Positions 26,415 through 35,500 of a stretch of 64,000 nucleotides of DNA are shown here, one piece after another. This stretch comes from CAVVJA01 sp963809815 (GTDB lineage: Bacteria; Actinomycetota; Actinomycetes; Mycobacteriales; Jatrophihabitantaceae), in NCBI GenBank assembly GCA_963809815.1, contig CAWELM010000001.1, positions 62,001 to 126,000 on the forward strand. The letters run 5' to 3'. Both the position numbers and the translations under genes were made by a program. Position 1 is the first letter of the stretch; every line of letters starts with the position of its first letter. Below the pieces are notes generated by a model. The model was not told the DNA's origin. It saw nothing but the letters and a program-made list of their open reading frames with translations, and searched no databases.

Positions 26415-27896
26415 ATGGGCGCGGAGGTCGAGAGCAGGGATTTCAGTCGTCAGGACCGGCAACGCTATCGCGCGAAGCTGCACCAGTGCCTCGATGTGTT
26501 CGCGCGGATGTTGAGCGAGTCGAAGTTCGACTTCGAACGCCCGCTCACCGGCCTGGAAATCGAATTCAACCTGGTGGACGAGCGCCAGGACCCGGCGATG
26601 CGCAACGCGGAGGTCCTCGCCGCTATCGCGGATGCCGCCTTTCAGACCGAGCTCGGGCAGTTCAACATCGAGATAAACGTCCGGCCGCGCAGCCTTGTTG
26701 GCCGGGCGGCTGACGAGCTCGAGTCCGAGTTGCGGGCAAGTCTCAACGCCGCCGAGGAGCAGGCCCGCTCGGTCGGCGCGCACATCGTCATGGTCGGGAT
26801 GCTGCCGACCCTGACACCCGACCACCTCACCGGCGAGGCGCTGAGCGCGAACCCGCGCTACCGGTTGATCAACGAGCAGATCTTCGCCGCGCGCGGTGAG
26901 GACCTGTACATCCACATCGACGGCCCGGAACGGCTGGCCACCCATGCGGACACGATTGCGCCGGAGGCCGCCTGCACGAGCGTGCAGTTCCATCTGCAGG
27001 TCAGTCCCCAGGACTACGCCGGCACCTGGAACGCCGCCCAGTGCATCGCGGGTGTCCAGCTGGCGTTGGGCGCGAACTCTCCGTTCTTCTTCGGAAAGGA
27101 GCTCTGGCGCGAGACCCGAGTGGCGCTGTTCGAACAGGCCACCGACACCCGGCCGCAGGAGCTAAAGCAACAGGGGGTGCGGCCGCGGGTGTGGTTCGGC
27201 GAGCGCTGGATCACCTCGGTGTTTGACCAGTTCGAGGAGAACGTGCGGTATTTTCCCGCGCTGTTGCCGGTCTGTGATGACGAGGACCCGGCCGCCGTGC
27301 TGGCCCGGGGTGACACCCCCACGCTGGCCGAGCTGCGGATGCACAACGGCACGATCTACCGGTGGAATCGTCCGGTCTACGACGTCTTCCGCGGCAGGCC
27401 GCACCTGCGCGTCGAGAACCGGGTCCTGCCCGCCGGGCCGTCCGTCGTCGACGTGCTGGCCAACGGTGCGTTCTATTACGGCCTGCTACGGGCACTGGTC
27501 GAGCAGGACCGGCCACTGTGGTCGCAGATGTCGTTTCCCGCCGCCTTCGACAACTTCGAAGCCGGCGCGCGGCGCGGCATCGATGCGCACCTGTTCTGGC
27601 CGGGCCTCGGCGAGGTGCCGGCCACCGAACTCGTCCTGCGCCGGCTGCTTCCCATGGCCCACGAGGGGCTGGCGGCTTGGGGCGTCGACGCAGCGGTCAC
27701 CGACCGGCTGCTCGGCGTGATCGAGCGACGGTGCACGACGGAGCAGAACGGCGCGGAATGGCAAGCGAGAATGTTCCACCGCATCGACGAGCGGCGCCAG
27801 CCGCTCGACCGCCGGGATTCGCTGCGCGAGATGCTGCACCGCTACATCGAGCTCATGCACACCAACGAGCCGGTCCACACCTGGCCACTCGACTGA
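26415..27896 (+). CDS. Glutamate-cysteine ligase-like (GCS2) carboxylate-amine ligase
   Basis: ATP-dependent ligase-fold protein of 493 residues in the GCS2 family, which joins Glu to an amine such as Cys. GLEIEFNLVD (about 46-55) carries the metal-binding glutamates, and FNIEINVRPRSL, ANPRYRLINEQIF, TSVQFHLQVSPQDYA and NRVLPAGPSVVD are conserved active-site segments. Actinomycetes use mycothiol, so a glutathione role is unlikely. EgtA-type ergothioneine synthesis is possible, but no EgtB, EgtC or EgtD gene adjoins it. The start is ATG after GGAGGTCGGGCG. The decarboxylase downstream is 284 bp away. Confidence 0.85.
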   Translation: MGAEVESRDFSRQDRQRYRAKLHQCLDVFARMLSESKFDFERPLTGLEIEFNLVDERQDPAMRNAEVLAAIADAAFQTELGQFNIEINVRPRSLVGRAADELESELRASLNAAEEQARSVGAHIVMVGMLPTLTPDHLTGEALSANPRYRLINEQIFAARGEDLYIHIDGPERLATHADTIAPEAACTSVQFHLQVSPQDYAGTWNAAQCIAGVQLALGANSPFFFGKELWRETRVALFEQATDTRPQELKQQGVRPRVWFGERWITSVFDQFEENVRYFPALLPVCDDEDPAAVLARGDTPTLAELRMHNGTIYRWNRPVYDVFRGRPHLRVENRVLPAGPSVVDVLANGAFYYGLLRALVEQDRPLWSQMSFPAAFDNFEAGARRGIDAHLFWPGLGEVPATELVLRRLLPMAHEGLAAWGVDAAVTDRLLGVIERRCTTEQNGAEWQARMFHRIDERRQPLDRRDSLREMLHRYIELMHTNEPVHTWPLD

Positions 27897-27935
27897 ACGG
27901 CCGCAATCGGTCGCTCGCACCGAGAGCCGAGCCAC

Positions 27936-28150
27936 ATGCTGATCAGACGCGTACGACGACGCTCGGGTCAGGCCGGCATCCGCCGCTACGCCGGGTCGGT
28001 CGCGGCCGACAATCGCCCAGTGCTGGAGTTGCTGCGCGGCAGCGGTGGCCTCGATCCGAGCATCGCCCAGGCCAGCTACGGCATGGTCGAGCACAGATCA
28101 CCATTCCGCTGCGCGTGTCGGGCAACGTCACGATGAGACCGCACCCGTAG
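27936..28150 (+). pseudogene. C-terminal remnant of a GNAT acetyltransferase
   Basis: Reads AGIRRYAGSVAADNRPVLELL, the motif-B end of actinobacterial GNAT proteins, then after a frame change QITIPLRVSGNVTMRPHP and stop. No acetyl-CoA loop remains. The fragment lies between two intact genes. Confidence 0.55.
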
Positions 28151-28179
28151 CCAATGCCTCGACGGCGACTGGAGAAGAC

Positions 28180-29595
28180 ATGCATCGCTCGGACTGGACA
28201 TCGGTGCTGGACGCCGCCGGCACGGCCGCGCTCGAGCACCTGCGGTCCCTGCCCGACCGCCGCGTCTACCCGCAGGGCGAGTACGCGGACATGCGCGCCG
28301 CGCTTGACCACCCGCCCGCCGAAGCAGGCCTCGACGCGGCGCAAGTCGTCGCCGAGCTCGCTCGCGATCTCGGGCCGTATGTCACGGCGCATGCCGGCGG
28401 TCGGTTCTTCGGCTTCGTGATCGGCGGCCTGCACCCAGCGTCCTGGGGTGCCGAGATCCTCGTCTCGACCTGGGACCAGAATGCGGCGCTTTTCCCACCT
28501 ACACCCGGGGTGGCGGTGGCCGAGGAACTGGCGGCCGAATGGCTCATCGACCTGCTCGGCCTGCCGTCGCACAGCTCGGTCGGCTTCGTCACCGGCGGAC
28601 AGATGGCCAACTTCACCTGTCTGGCCGCCGCACGTCACGAGGTGCTGCGCGCGGTCGGGTGGGACGTCGAGGCCGACGGTCTACACGGCGCCCCGCCCGT
28701 CACCGTCGTGGTCAAGCAGGGCGTGCACTCGACTGTGCTGCGCGCGTTGCGCTTTCTAGGGATGGGTGAACGCGCCGTGGTCGTTGTGCCGAGCGACGAC
28801 CAGGACAACATGCGCCCCGACGCGCTCGCGCAGGCCCTGCAGTCAATCAGCGGGCCGTCTGTCATCACTGTCGAGTGCGGCAACGTGAACACCGGCGGGT
28901 TCGACGACTTCACCGCGGTCGCCGACCTCGCCGACGCGCACCGGGCGGCCGGCAATCCCACCTGGGTGCACGTCGACGGCGCGGTGATGTTACTGGCCGC
29001 CGCATCACCCGCCATGGCCGATCGTGTCCACGGCCTCGACCGACTCGACTCCTGGTCCACCGACGGACACAAACTGCTCAACGTCGCCTACGACTGTGGC
29101 GTCGCGATCTGCCGGAACGCGGCCGCGCACCGGGCCGCGATGAGCGTACAGGCCAGTTACCTCGAACAGGGCACGAACGCCCGCGACCCGATGGACTGGG
29201 TGCCCGAATTCTCGCGCCGCGCCCGCGGCGTCGGCGTGTACGCAACCCTACGATCCCTGGGCCGGCAGGGTGTCGCCGACCTTGTCGACCGAACTACTCG
29301 ACTGTCGCGCCGGTTCGCCGACAAGCTCAGCGCCAGCGGTCGCGCGGTGATCATCAACGACGTCGTGTCCAACCAGGTGCTCGTGCGATGGCTCGCGCCC
29401 GACGGCGACCACGAGCGCCTGGCCGATGCCGTTATGGCCGGCGTCCGCGCCGACGGTGTCGCCTACTTCAGCGGGACCACCTACCGCGGCGAACGCCTCA
29501 TGCGCATCTCGGTCTCGGACTGGGCCACCGACGAAGACGACGTCGACCAGGCCATCGACGCACTGCTGCGACACGCCGCTCTCGCAACCGGATGA
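28180..29595 (+). CDS. PLP-dependent decarboxylase (group II, aromatic/diaminobutyrate-type)
   Basis: Fold-type I PLP enzyme of 471 residues from ATG 28180, preceded by GGAGAAG. The cofactor lysine is in STDGHKLLNVAYDCG, the PLP-aspartate region is NPTWVHVDGAVMLLAA and the N-terminal gate is FFGFVIGGLHPASWGAE. GFVTGGQMANFTCLAAAR is the phosphate-binding glycine region. The overall layout fits glutamate, tyrosine or diaminobutyrate decarboxylases, or cysteine-sulfinate-type relatives. Substrate specificity cannot be read. It probably has its own promoter in the preceding remnant region. Confidence 0.88.
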   Translation: MHRSDWTSVLDAAGTAALEHLRSLPDRRVYPQGEYADMRAALDHPPAEAGLDAAQVVAELARDLGPYVTAHAGGRFFGFVIGGLHPASWGAEILVSTWDQNAALFPPTPGVAVAEELAAEWLIDLLGLPSHSSVGFVTGGQMANFTCLAAARHEVLRAVGWDVEADGLHGAPPVTVVVKQGVHSTVLRALRFLGMGERAVVVVPSDDQDNMRPDALAQALQSISGPSVITVECGNVNTGGFDDFTAVADLADAHRAAGNPTWVHVDGAVMLLAAASPAMADRVHGLDRLDSWSTDGHKLLNVAYDCGVAICRNAAAHRAAMSVQASYLEQGTNARDPMDWVPEFSRRARGVGVYATLRSLGRQGVADLVDRTTRLSRRFADKLSASGRAVIINDVVSNQVLVRWLAPDGDHERLADAVMAGVRADGVAYFSGTTYRGERLMRISVSDWATDEDDVDQAIDALLRHAALATG

Positions 29596-30154
29596 GCAAC
29601 CGAACCGCCATGCGGCGCCAGGCCAGACCGGAGCGCTCGCATGCGCCTCCAATCGCCGAAGGCGGAACCTCGCCCACCCGACCCGCGGCCCAACTGGAGG
29701 AGCCGGCTGAGCAGCTGGATTCGGCCGACCAGCGGATGCAGTGCGTGGGGTAGGGCTGGTCTCACTGAGGGTATATCGCAGGCTGGCAGCCAATGCCAGC
29801 TTCGCCCCTGGCGATTGACGACCGGCCGAGACTGGCCCGGATCGGCGCGCACCATGACCATTCTCGGTGATCTTCGGCGCGGCGCGGCGTGGCCGCTTCG
29901 GCGACTGGGACTAGAACCGGGCCGTGCGCTGGCCAACGCTCAGCCCTCACCCGCGGAGGTGCAGGCCGGCAGGCCGAGCAGCTGGCCTTCATCCAAGCGG
30001 CTCCCCCAGTGCAGTCTGATTAGGCGCCCCGCGAATGCCGAGATCTTGCTGGCGCTACACAAAACGTCACGTGCGGGTCGGCCGTGCCGACCTGGCCAGA
30101 ACTGGAATCCTGGAGGCAAATCTCAGCAGCGGAGGGTCTGGCGCAGGCAAGCTC
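29596..30154. other. Long stretch without a recognisable gene
   Basis: About 560 bases. Open frames exist on both strands but their translations are Pro/Arg/Ala-rich and match nothing I know. Possibly remnant DNA. Confidence 0.45.
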
Positions 30155-30631
30155 TCACGGCCCGAGCCGCCGGTAGTAATAGAGCATCGGCTCGTCCTGG
30201 CCGGGCTCGGTATTCGTGTAGCCATGCCGCTCGTAGAAGCGCCGAGCGTCGACGTCCTCGCCATCGACGTTGATCTCCAACACGTCGGCTCCCCGTTGCC
30301 GGGCGACTGCCTCGGCCCGGTCGAGCAGTGCGGAGCCGATTCCCTGTCCACGCAGCGCCGGCACGACGTACAGCTCGTCGAGCAGCGCCACCGAGCCCTC
30401 ATACCAGACATTGGGACGCAAGGTCAGCAGCGCAATCGCAATCGCCGGCTGACCAGCGAGCACGGCGATCACCGTGCCGTCGGCGAGCAGCCGACGGAGC
30501 CGGCCGGTGAGGACGGCTGGCCCGGGCGTCGGCGTGTGGTACTCGCGATTGAAGGCATCGAGCAACTCGGCGACCACACCGGTCTCGGCCACAGCGGCGA
30601 CCCGCAGCGTGCCGATGTGGTCCGGGCTCAT
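30155..30631 (-). CDS. GNAT-family N-acetyltransferase
   Basis: Acetyltransferase of 158 residues from ATG 30631 (MSPDHIGTLR). Motif A is LLDELYVVPALRGQGIGSALL, with the classic R-G-Q-G-I-G acetyl-CoA loop, and motif B is VDARRFYERHGYTN. An upstream extension exists in frame, but it is the tail of an unrelated VOC-domain gene, so the shorter start is chosen. Acceptor unknown. Confidence 0.88.
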   Translation of the reverse strand: MSPDHIGTLRVAAVAETGVVAELLDAFNREYHTPTPGPAVLTGRLRRLLADGTVIAVLAGQPAIAIALLTLRPNVWYEGSVALLDELYVVPALRGQGIGSALLDRAEAVARQRGADVLEINVDGEDVDARRFYERHGYTNTEPGQDEPMLYYYRRLGP

Positions 30632-30654
30632 GTCGCGAGTGTCGGCGCCGGACC

Positions 30655-30837
30655 GGCCGATCGGCAAGCCGGCACGGCGTCCGGTGTTACCCATCCCGGG
30701 GTGGCCCACGGTCAGCCAGCGCAACCCGTCGCCCATCGTGACGTCGGTGCGTACCTCGAAGCCGAGACTGTCGACGTAGAAGGCGCGGTGTCCTGGTCGA
30801 GGCAGTAGACGGAGACGAGTGAGATGTTGGTGATCAT
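30655..30837 (-). pseudogene. N-terminal remnant of a VOC/glyoxalase-fold protein
   Basis: From ATG 30837 the minus strand reads MITNISLVSVYCLDQDTA, the standard start of an actinobacterial VOC protein, then after a frame change FYVDSLGFEVRTDVTMGDG and LRWLTVGHP. The remaining two thirds are missing; the frame runs into the GNAT gene. Metal ligands of the second half are gone. Confidence 0.75.
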
Positions 30838-31089
30838 GCCAGGACGCAATGCCCTACGGTCGGCCCGGCGCCTTTCCGAGGTTGCTCGATCAGGCGTTGC
30901 TGTGCCGGTGGGGCGCACGAGGGCCGGGGTCATGGCGCCAAGCGCTGCGGTATCTCGAGGTCAAGTGATCTTCGGTGTTCGGGGTCCTCTGACGTCCGCC
31001 CCGGACGCCGAGGCCGTCGACGTCGCCGCGGTTACCGGCATGGCCGCGCACGGCGCCGGCAAACGCAGCCCCAACCTACGATCGCGTGC

Positions 31090-31584
31090 GTGACCCTTCT
31101 CCTGATCTCCGGCCGACCTGGTGCGGGTAAGACCGAGTTCTGCCGATGGCTCCGCGACACGTACAACTTCATCCACGTCGACACCGACACGCGACCGCAG
31201 ATCCTCTACGGTCTCGTGGTGCAGACCGCCATTGAGGCTCAGGCGACCAAGGAGTACATGCTCGGCCTCGGTAGCGACGTCGTCGTCGACTGGGGATTCA
31301 TACCGGACTTCCTAGGCAGCGTCCGGCTGTTGAAGCTTGTCGGATTCGATGCATGGTGGTTTGACGCCGACGAGGCAACCGCCAGAGAGCTGTGGCGGCG
31401 GGCGCGGGGTGGGAGTCCTCCTATGCAGCCGTATCTCGCACAGACAGAGCGGATACAACAGGCGTGGCCCAAGCTGAGCAAGTTCTACCGCGACCACATC
31501 GTGCAAACCGTGGAGCCAGGGCCGACCTACCCGGCGTTCGATGCGATCGCGGCACGCATCCTTCATTCCGAGCGAGGTTTATGA
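31090..31584 (+). CDS. P-loop kinase-like ATPase (AAA_33 type)
   Basis: Small P-loop protein of 164 residues with a GTG start. Walker A LISGRPGAGKTEF lies at residues 5-17, followed by HVDTDTRPQILYGLV. A second conserved part is DVVVDWGFIPDFLGSVRLL, like the central region of zeta/AAA_33 kinases, where an Asp binds the substrate. FDADEATARELWRRARGG gives lid arginines. A small-molecule or nucleotide kinase role is likely. No toxin-antitoxin partner is present. Confidence 0.75.
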   Translation: MTLLLISGRPGAGKTEFCRWLRDTYNFIHVDTDTRPQILYGLVVQTAIEAQATKEYMLGLGSDVVVDWGFIPDFLGSVRLLKLVGFDAWWFDADEATARELWRRARGGSPPMQPYLAQTERIQQAWPKLSKFYRDHIVQTVEPGPTYPAFDAIAARILHSERGL

Positions 31585-31625
31585 CCGGTGAGCGGCGGTG
31601 ATCAGCAACCGCGGGCGGCCCGCCG

Positions 31626-32462
31626 TCAGGTCGAACTGATCGCCGGAAGGGTGAAGACACTCCACCCGGCCTCGCGCTTCCAGATCAGGCCCTCCTGTGC
31701 CAGAACCCTGGGGAGAATCCAGGTGTGGGTGACCGGCTGAGGCGGCGCGAGCGATGGCATCTCAAACTCGGCGGCGCCTCGATCATGTCGAGCGGTCAAA
31801 GCGAGAGAGATGCCCAAGCCTGCCGGCGTGAACGCGTCCAGCACGATGACTAGGTGTCGCTGCGCGGCCGTAGTAGCGCGGGCAAGCTTCTTCAGTTTGT
31901 TGACGCCTTGAGGGGACTGCAAGAGTGCTTGTAGCCAGTCGTCGATGTCCGAGCCGGTCCAACCCAATCCACCGTAGGTGCCGGCACTCACCATGACTGT
32001 GGCCTCTTGGCCGGGTTTCGGGTCGTACCCGTACACGGTCTGGATTCCGAGGTTCCGCAGCCGTTGGACATATGGATCCTCGAAGATGTCGCCGATATCG
32101 GATGCGCTGCGCCTGCCCACCGCTTCGAGGTCACGCAGCAGCGACCGCGCCTCCTCGCCCAGGGTTTGAACGCGCGCAGTCGGTGAGAGCCGAACGAGCC
32201 AGGACATCCGAAGGGAGGGCAGCGTGAACGAGCTGAGATCTTGGCGTTCGAGCTCGGCCTCCAGGGCGAGCCGGTCGGAGTTCATATCCCCGGTTACCTC
32301 GACGGCAGCCACCGTCCCATTAGGCAGATCGGCCTCGAAGTCGTGTAGTCCAGGGGTTCCGCCTGGACAGTCGATGCACCGCAAGGGGCCGAGGATAGGT
32401 TCCAGGCGAGCTTTCGCGTACAGCTCGGAATCGTTCATGTCCCGTTGTTGCATGGCTGTCAT
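31626..32462 (-). CDS. Hypothetical protein with nuclease-like acidic motif
   Basis: Protein of about 278 residues, no confident family. Near the N-terminus PGGTPGLHDFEADLPNGT followed by VAAVEVTGDM has the spacing D-x(13)-E-x-T of some PD-(D/E)xK nuclease cores with Thr in place of Lys. A paired-cysteine turn RCIDCPGG precedes it. The rest is alpha-beta (ARTTAAQRHLVIVLDAFTP) and ends in a winged segment (HTWILPRVLAQEGLIWKRE). Several ATG starts are possible (32462, 32438); none has a clear ribosome site. Such proteins often sit in variable regions. Function not established. Confidence 0.55.
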   Translation of the reverse strand: MTAMQQRDMNDSELYAKARLEPILGPLRCIDCPGGTPGLHDFEADLPNGTVAAVEVTGDMNSDRLALEAELERQDLSSFTLPSLRMSWLVRLSPTARVQTLGEEARSLLRDLEAVGRRSASDIGDIFEDPYVQRLRNLGIQTVYGYDPKPGQEATVMVSAGTYGGLGWTGSDIDDWLQALLQSPQGVNKLKKLARATTAAQRHLVIVLDAFTPAGLGISLALTARHDRGAAEFEMPSLAPPQPVTHTWILPRVLAQEGLIWKREAGWSVFTLPAISST

Positions 32463-32647
32463 TAGATCCGGCTGCTCGCGGGGCGACTCCACTGGCCGCG
32501 ACGGGACGAGCCAACCTAGTCCTCGTCGCGCGGAAAGCTCACCGCCCACGGCGGCCGCGGGTGAGGCTCAGCACCGACAGGCCAGGTCAGCCGCGACCCG
32601 CCTGCCTGCAGGGGCTCCCTCATTTTTGCGTCGCCCAGGCTGGCTGG

Positions 32648-33503
32648 CTAGCCGTTCCAGGCTGCCGCTGTTGACTGCCCAAAGCCGCCGGTGAGCTGAA
32701 TCTGGATTGGCCCGCGCGGAACATCGAAGACGACGTTGCCTCGCGCCGTATGCCCTGCTGCAGCGGTGCCGGCATTAAGCGCCGGGTCGAACCCGATTGC
32801 AAATGTGGGCTGCCAGATCTGCCCGTTCCCGGATTGCTCTTGAAAGTCGAACGGGTTATAGCTGTAACTGCCGCTGGTCACCTTGATAGTGACGTCGGCG
32901 ACGACGTACTGGCCCTTCTCCGCCGGGGTGGTGAACTCGCCGGTGGGCTTCGCGTTGGGGTGGATTACGACGGTCATGGTGAAGTCGCTGGTCGTTCCGT
33001 CGTCGTTCGTTGAGGTGAGGGAGGCGGTGTCGCCCGAGTGAAGGTTCATTGCCGCTGCCGCAGCCGATTCGCTGGCGGCTAGCGCCTCCGAGGATGCCTC
33101 TGATGCCAGTGATTCGGCCGCTGATTGGGCGGCGGCTGAGGCGGACTGGGCAGCAGCGGCTTGCGATGACGCCGCGGCGGCCGAAGACGAGGAAGCTGCG
33201 GCGGCGCGGGCGTTGGTGTCGCTGCTGTTGTTCGCGGCTATGGCTATCGATATCGATACGCCAGCGATGACCGCCACGGCGGCCGACGCAATCCATGCCG
33301 ACCGCGGAAACCGACGATGCCTCGTCGGTGACGGTGGTGGTGGCGTCCACGTCGGCGGGTAGGGGAGGTGGTGGTGGCGTCCACGTCGGCGGGGTAGGGG
33401 GAGGTGGCGTGTCCGCTACCCATTGCGTGCCATCATTCCAACGCCACTGCTCAGTTGGATCAACGGGCTGGTTCTGGGCAGCATCGGGCCCCTCGTCGGT
33501 CAT
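32648..33503 (-). pseudogene. DUF2510 - membrane helix - DUF4352-like protein, frameshifted in a duplicated proline tract
   Basis: From ATG 33503 the frame reads a DUF2510 domain (PTEQWRWNDGTQWVADTP) into a Pro/Thr-rich linker. A second frame gives FPRSAWIASAAVAVIAGVSI, a membrane helix, then an Ala/Ser-rich stalk of about 60 residues and a beta-sandwich domain (GQYVVADVTIKVTSGSYSYN) like DUF4352. The two frames join if one C is restored in the second copy of a roughly 34-base direct repeat (33334-33402). The exported domain is intact. It is either a slippage mutation, phase-variable, or a sequencing error. Confidence 0.7.
33334..33402. repeat. Imperfect tandem repeat of about 34 bases carrying a C-tract difference
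   Basis: On the plus strand, GGTGGTGGTGGCGTCCACGT followed by CGGCGGGTAGGGG is followed at once by a second copy in which the GGG (33356-33358) is GGGG. On the coding strand each copy encodes PPPTPPTWTPP. The one-base difference sets the reading frame of the surrounding gene. Confidence 0.8.
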
Positions 33504-33828
33504 TTGTTCGTGTTCCCCCAGTAAAGCTCGTGTGCGGAGTGTGTGCCCCGAGCAGCGGCGCGGTGTGGAACGCGACCGTCGGGTAACGCCGACTACTGAC
33601 TCACCGCGTTGCGGGTAGTCAGGGTCGCGCATCAGCGTGCCGATCGTTATCGCGCAACATCGACCGGGTCGATCAGCCAAGCGATCGCCTCGGCAGCAGA
33701 CGCTGGCCTGCTTGACCACCCCGCAATAACTGCCGCGTCTGCAGGCGCCGCGCCGCGGGCGGGTCGGGCTTTCGACTTCAGGGTTCGACAGGCGACTGGA
33801 TGTTGCGAGACGGACCGACGGAAGTAGA

Positions 33829-34647
33829 TCAGTAGGTAATCGCTGGGAACTCGGCTCGAGCCTGCGCCAACTCACGGGTCCACCTGCGTGGCCAGCCGAA
33901 GGCCCGCCGGGCCAGGTCGGTGACGTCGCCTCCAGCCGCGCCGCTGGTGAAGTGGAGGTATTCGCCCCAGGTTAGGTCGCGCACGTAGTGGGTGTCCGCG
34001 CCGCGCGGGAAGTGCTCGGCGAGCAGCCTGAAGAACCGCACCATGACCTGCGGGCCGCCGCCGGTGTCCGTCCGCAGTGGACGCCACCAGTCCCGGAACC
34101 AGTGGGTGTCCCGGCGGGGGAAGTCGTCCGAGTTGCGGTCGAACACCGTAGCGACGTCGGCCGCCCAGTGATGCCGCCCGAGCGCTGCGTACACGTCGTA
34201 GATGAAGAACTCAGCCCACTTGCTGTCGCCCCAGATCGGGAACGCCGGCGATCCCCACGCGCCGTTGTTCGCGCCCTCAACGACATGGGAGATCTCGTGC
34301 GTGACCATCTCGTGGATGCCGCTGTCGCCCTCCCGGTATGGGCCGGGACCGCAGTCGGTGACGTTACGGTTGTCGTGGCTCGGGTCCTGGTAGCTGGACG
34401 GATGCCCACCGGCGTAACGGCCCTGGTGGAATATCGAGTACAGCAGCGGATCAGGTCCGAACTCCCCGAACGTCTGCTTGGTGTACTGCCAGGCCTCGTC
34501 CAGGTACGGCAGCAGCCAGCGCGCGGCGTCGTCGTTCACGTCCGCATCGAAGTAGACCGCGACGTCGCTGGTCGCTCCGGCCAGGTGGAGCAACTGGTCG
34601 TGCTCGAACCAGTGCTCCCGCCACGTCGGCGGCGGACCGCTGTTCAT
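33829..34647 (-). CDS. HExxH zinc metallopeptidase-like protein
   Basis: Protein of 272 residues with a zinc-peptidase active site: EMVTHEISHVVEGANN supplies H-E-x-x-H, and the downstream WGDSKWAEFFIYDVY supplies a Glu suitable as third ligand (gluzincin type, as in basic secretory protein-like peptidases). Many Trp and Tyr residues and a compact globular layout are seen. No signal peptide is visible (MNSGPPPTWREHWFEHDQ), which is odd for such a peptidase. Divergent from the GNAT gene at 34745. Confidence 0.7.
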   Translation of the reverse strand: MNSGPPPTWREHWFEHDQLLHLAGATSDVAVYFDADVNDDAARWLLPYLDEAWQYTKQTFGEFGPDPLLYSIFHQGRYAGGHPSSYQDPSHDNRNVTDCGPGPYREGDSGIHEMVTHEISHVVEGANNGAWGSPAFPIWGDSKWAEFFIYDVYAALGRHHWAADVATVFDRNSDDFPRRDTHWFRDWWRPLRTDTGGGPQVMVRFFRLLAEHFPRGADTHYVRDLTWGEYLHFTSGAAGGDVTDLARRAFGWPRRWTRELAQARAEFPAITY

Positions 34648-34744
34648 GCACTCATCCTCTCCCCCGCACCGATAGCCACGAGATCATGGAGTTGTCCCGC
34701 CCGATACGGACGCAGCCTCGATCAAGCTGCACAGATGGGACGGT

Positions 34745-35185
34745 ATGTGCTTCCCGAGGTTGACCGAGCACCTCGGCGCCCCCGAGAGCCCGGACAAGCT
34801 GCGCGAGCGGCAGGGCCGCTACGAGCGCCTCGAGAGCGGTGATTGCATGTTCAAGATCGTCGACGTGGTGAGCGGCGTTGGCGTCGGCTCGGTCGGCTTC
34901 TGGACGAAGGAGTGGCGCGACGAGCAGGCCTACGAGATTGGCTGGATGATCGTGCCAGAGTTCCAGGGCCGTGGCATCGCGGCGGCAGCGACCGCGCAAG
35001 CGATCGAGCTCGCCCGCCGCGACGACAAGCACCGCTTCATGCACGCCTTCCCGGACGTCGACAACGCGCCGTCGAACGCGATCTGCCGCAAGCTCGGCTT
35101 CGAGCTGCTCGAGGCATGCGAATTCGAGTTCCCGAAGGGCCACTTAATGACCTGCAACGACTGGCGCTTGGACCTGCGCGCCTAG
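34745..35185 (+). CDS. GNAT-family N-acetyltransferase
   Basis: Acetyltransferase of 146 residues, RimJ/RimL-like. Motif A is IGWMIVPEFQGRGIAAAATA, with Q-G-R-G-I-A, and motif B is DVDNAPSNAICRKLGFELL. The N-terminus looks a little short compared with the family, and the frame is closed by a stop about 85 bases upstream, so the gene may have lost its first strand or starts at an unusual codon. Acceptor unknown. Confidence 0.8.
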   Translation: MCFPRLTEHLGAPESPDKLRERQGRYERLESGDCMFKIVDVVSGVGVGSVGFWTKEWRDEQAYEIGWMIVPEFQGRGIAAAATAQAIELARRDDKHRFMHAFPDVDNAPSNAICRKLGFELLEACEFEFPKGHLMTCNDWRLDLRA

Positions 35186-35500
35186 CAGAGTTAGACACGG
35201 TTCGAGCCCTCGTCAGCCCGCGGCCGCAGCGGTCGCGACACCGGGGCGTATCAGACGCGGTGGATTCGTTCGCTTCCGATGGCGCAGGGAGCGCGTTAAA
35301 CGCGGTCGACCGCCTGGATCGCAGCGTCTAATCGACATAGGGCCCAGCTCGTATGCTCAGTCGTCGTCCAGCCCAGCGGGCGCCGGCAAGGGGATCCCCT
35401 CCGGACAGGCGCCCGGTCACGGCAACCGTCCTACCCGATCGCCGCCGCCCTTCGTCGCCCTCCGCGCTCGGAGGCCGGTCCGCGGAGCGCTAGAGGTCCG
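35186..35500. other. Gene-free stretch
   Basis: About 315 bases between a plus-strand and a minus-strand gene (convergent). No gene or clear terminator recognised. Confidence 0.4.

Noticed and set aside
33049..33210. Alternating GCN/TCN tract that looks like a simple repeat
   Set aside because: It encodes the Ala/Ser-rich stalk of the exported protein in the correct frame and has no exact repeat unit, so it is not a separate repeat element.
32856..33875. 339-codon minus-strand frame across the DUF2510 gene
   Set aside because: Only its middle is real (DUF2510 part); the first part lacks a start with ribosome site and the last part is the out-of-frame reading of the membrane and DUF4352 region.
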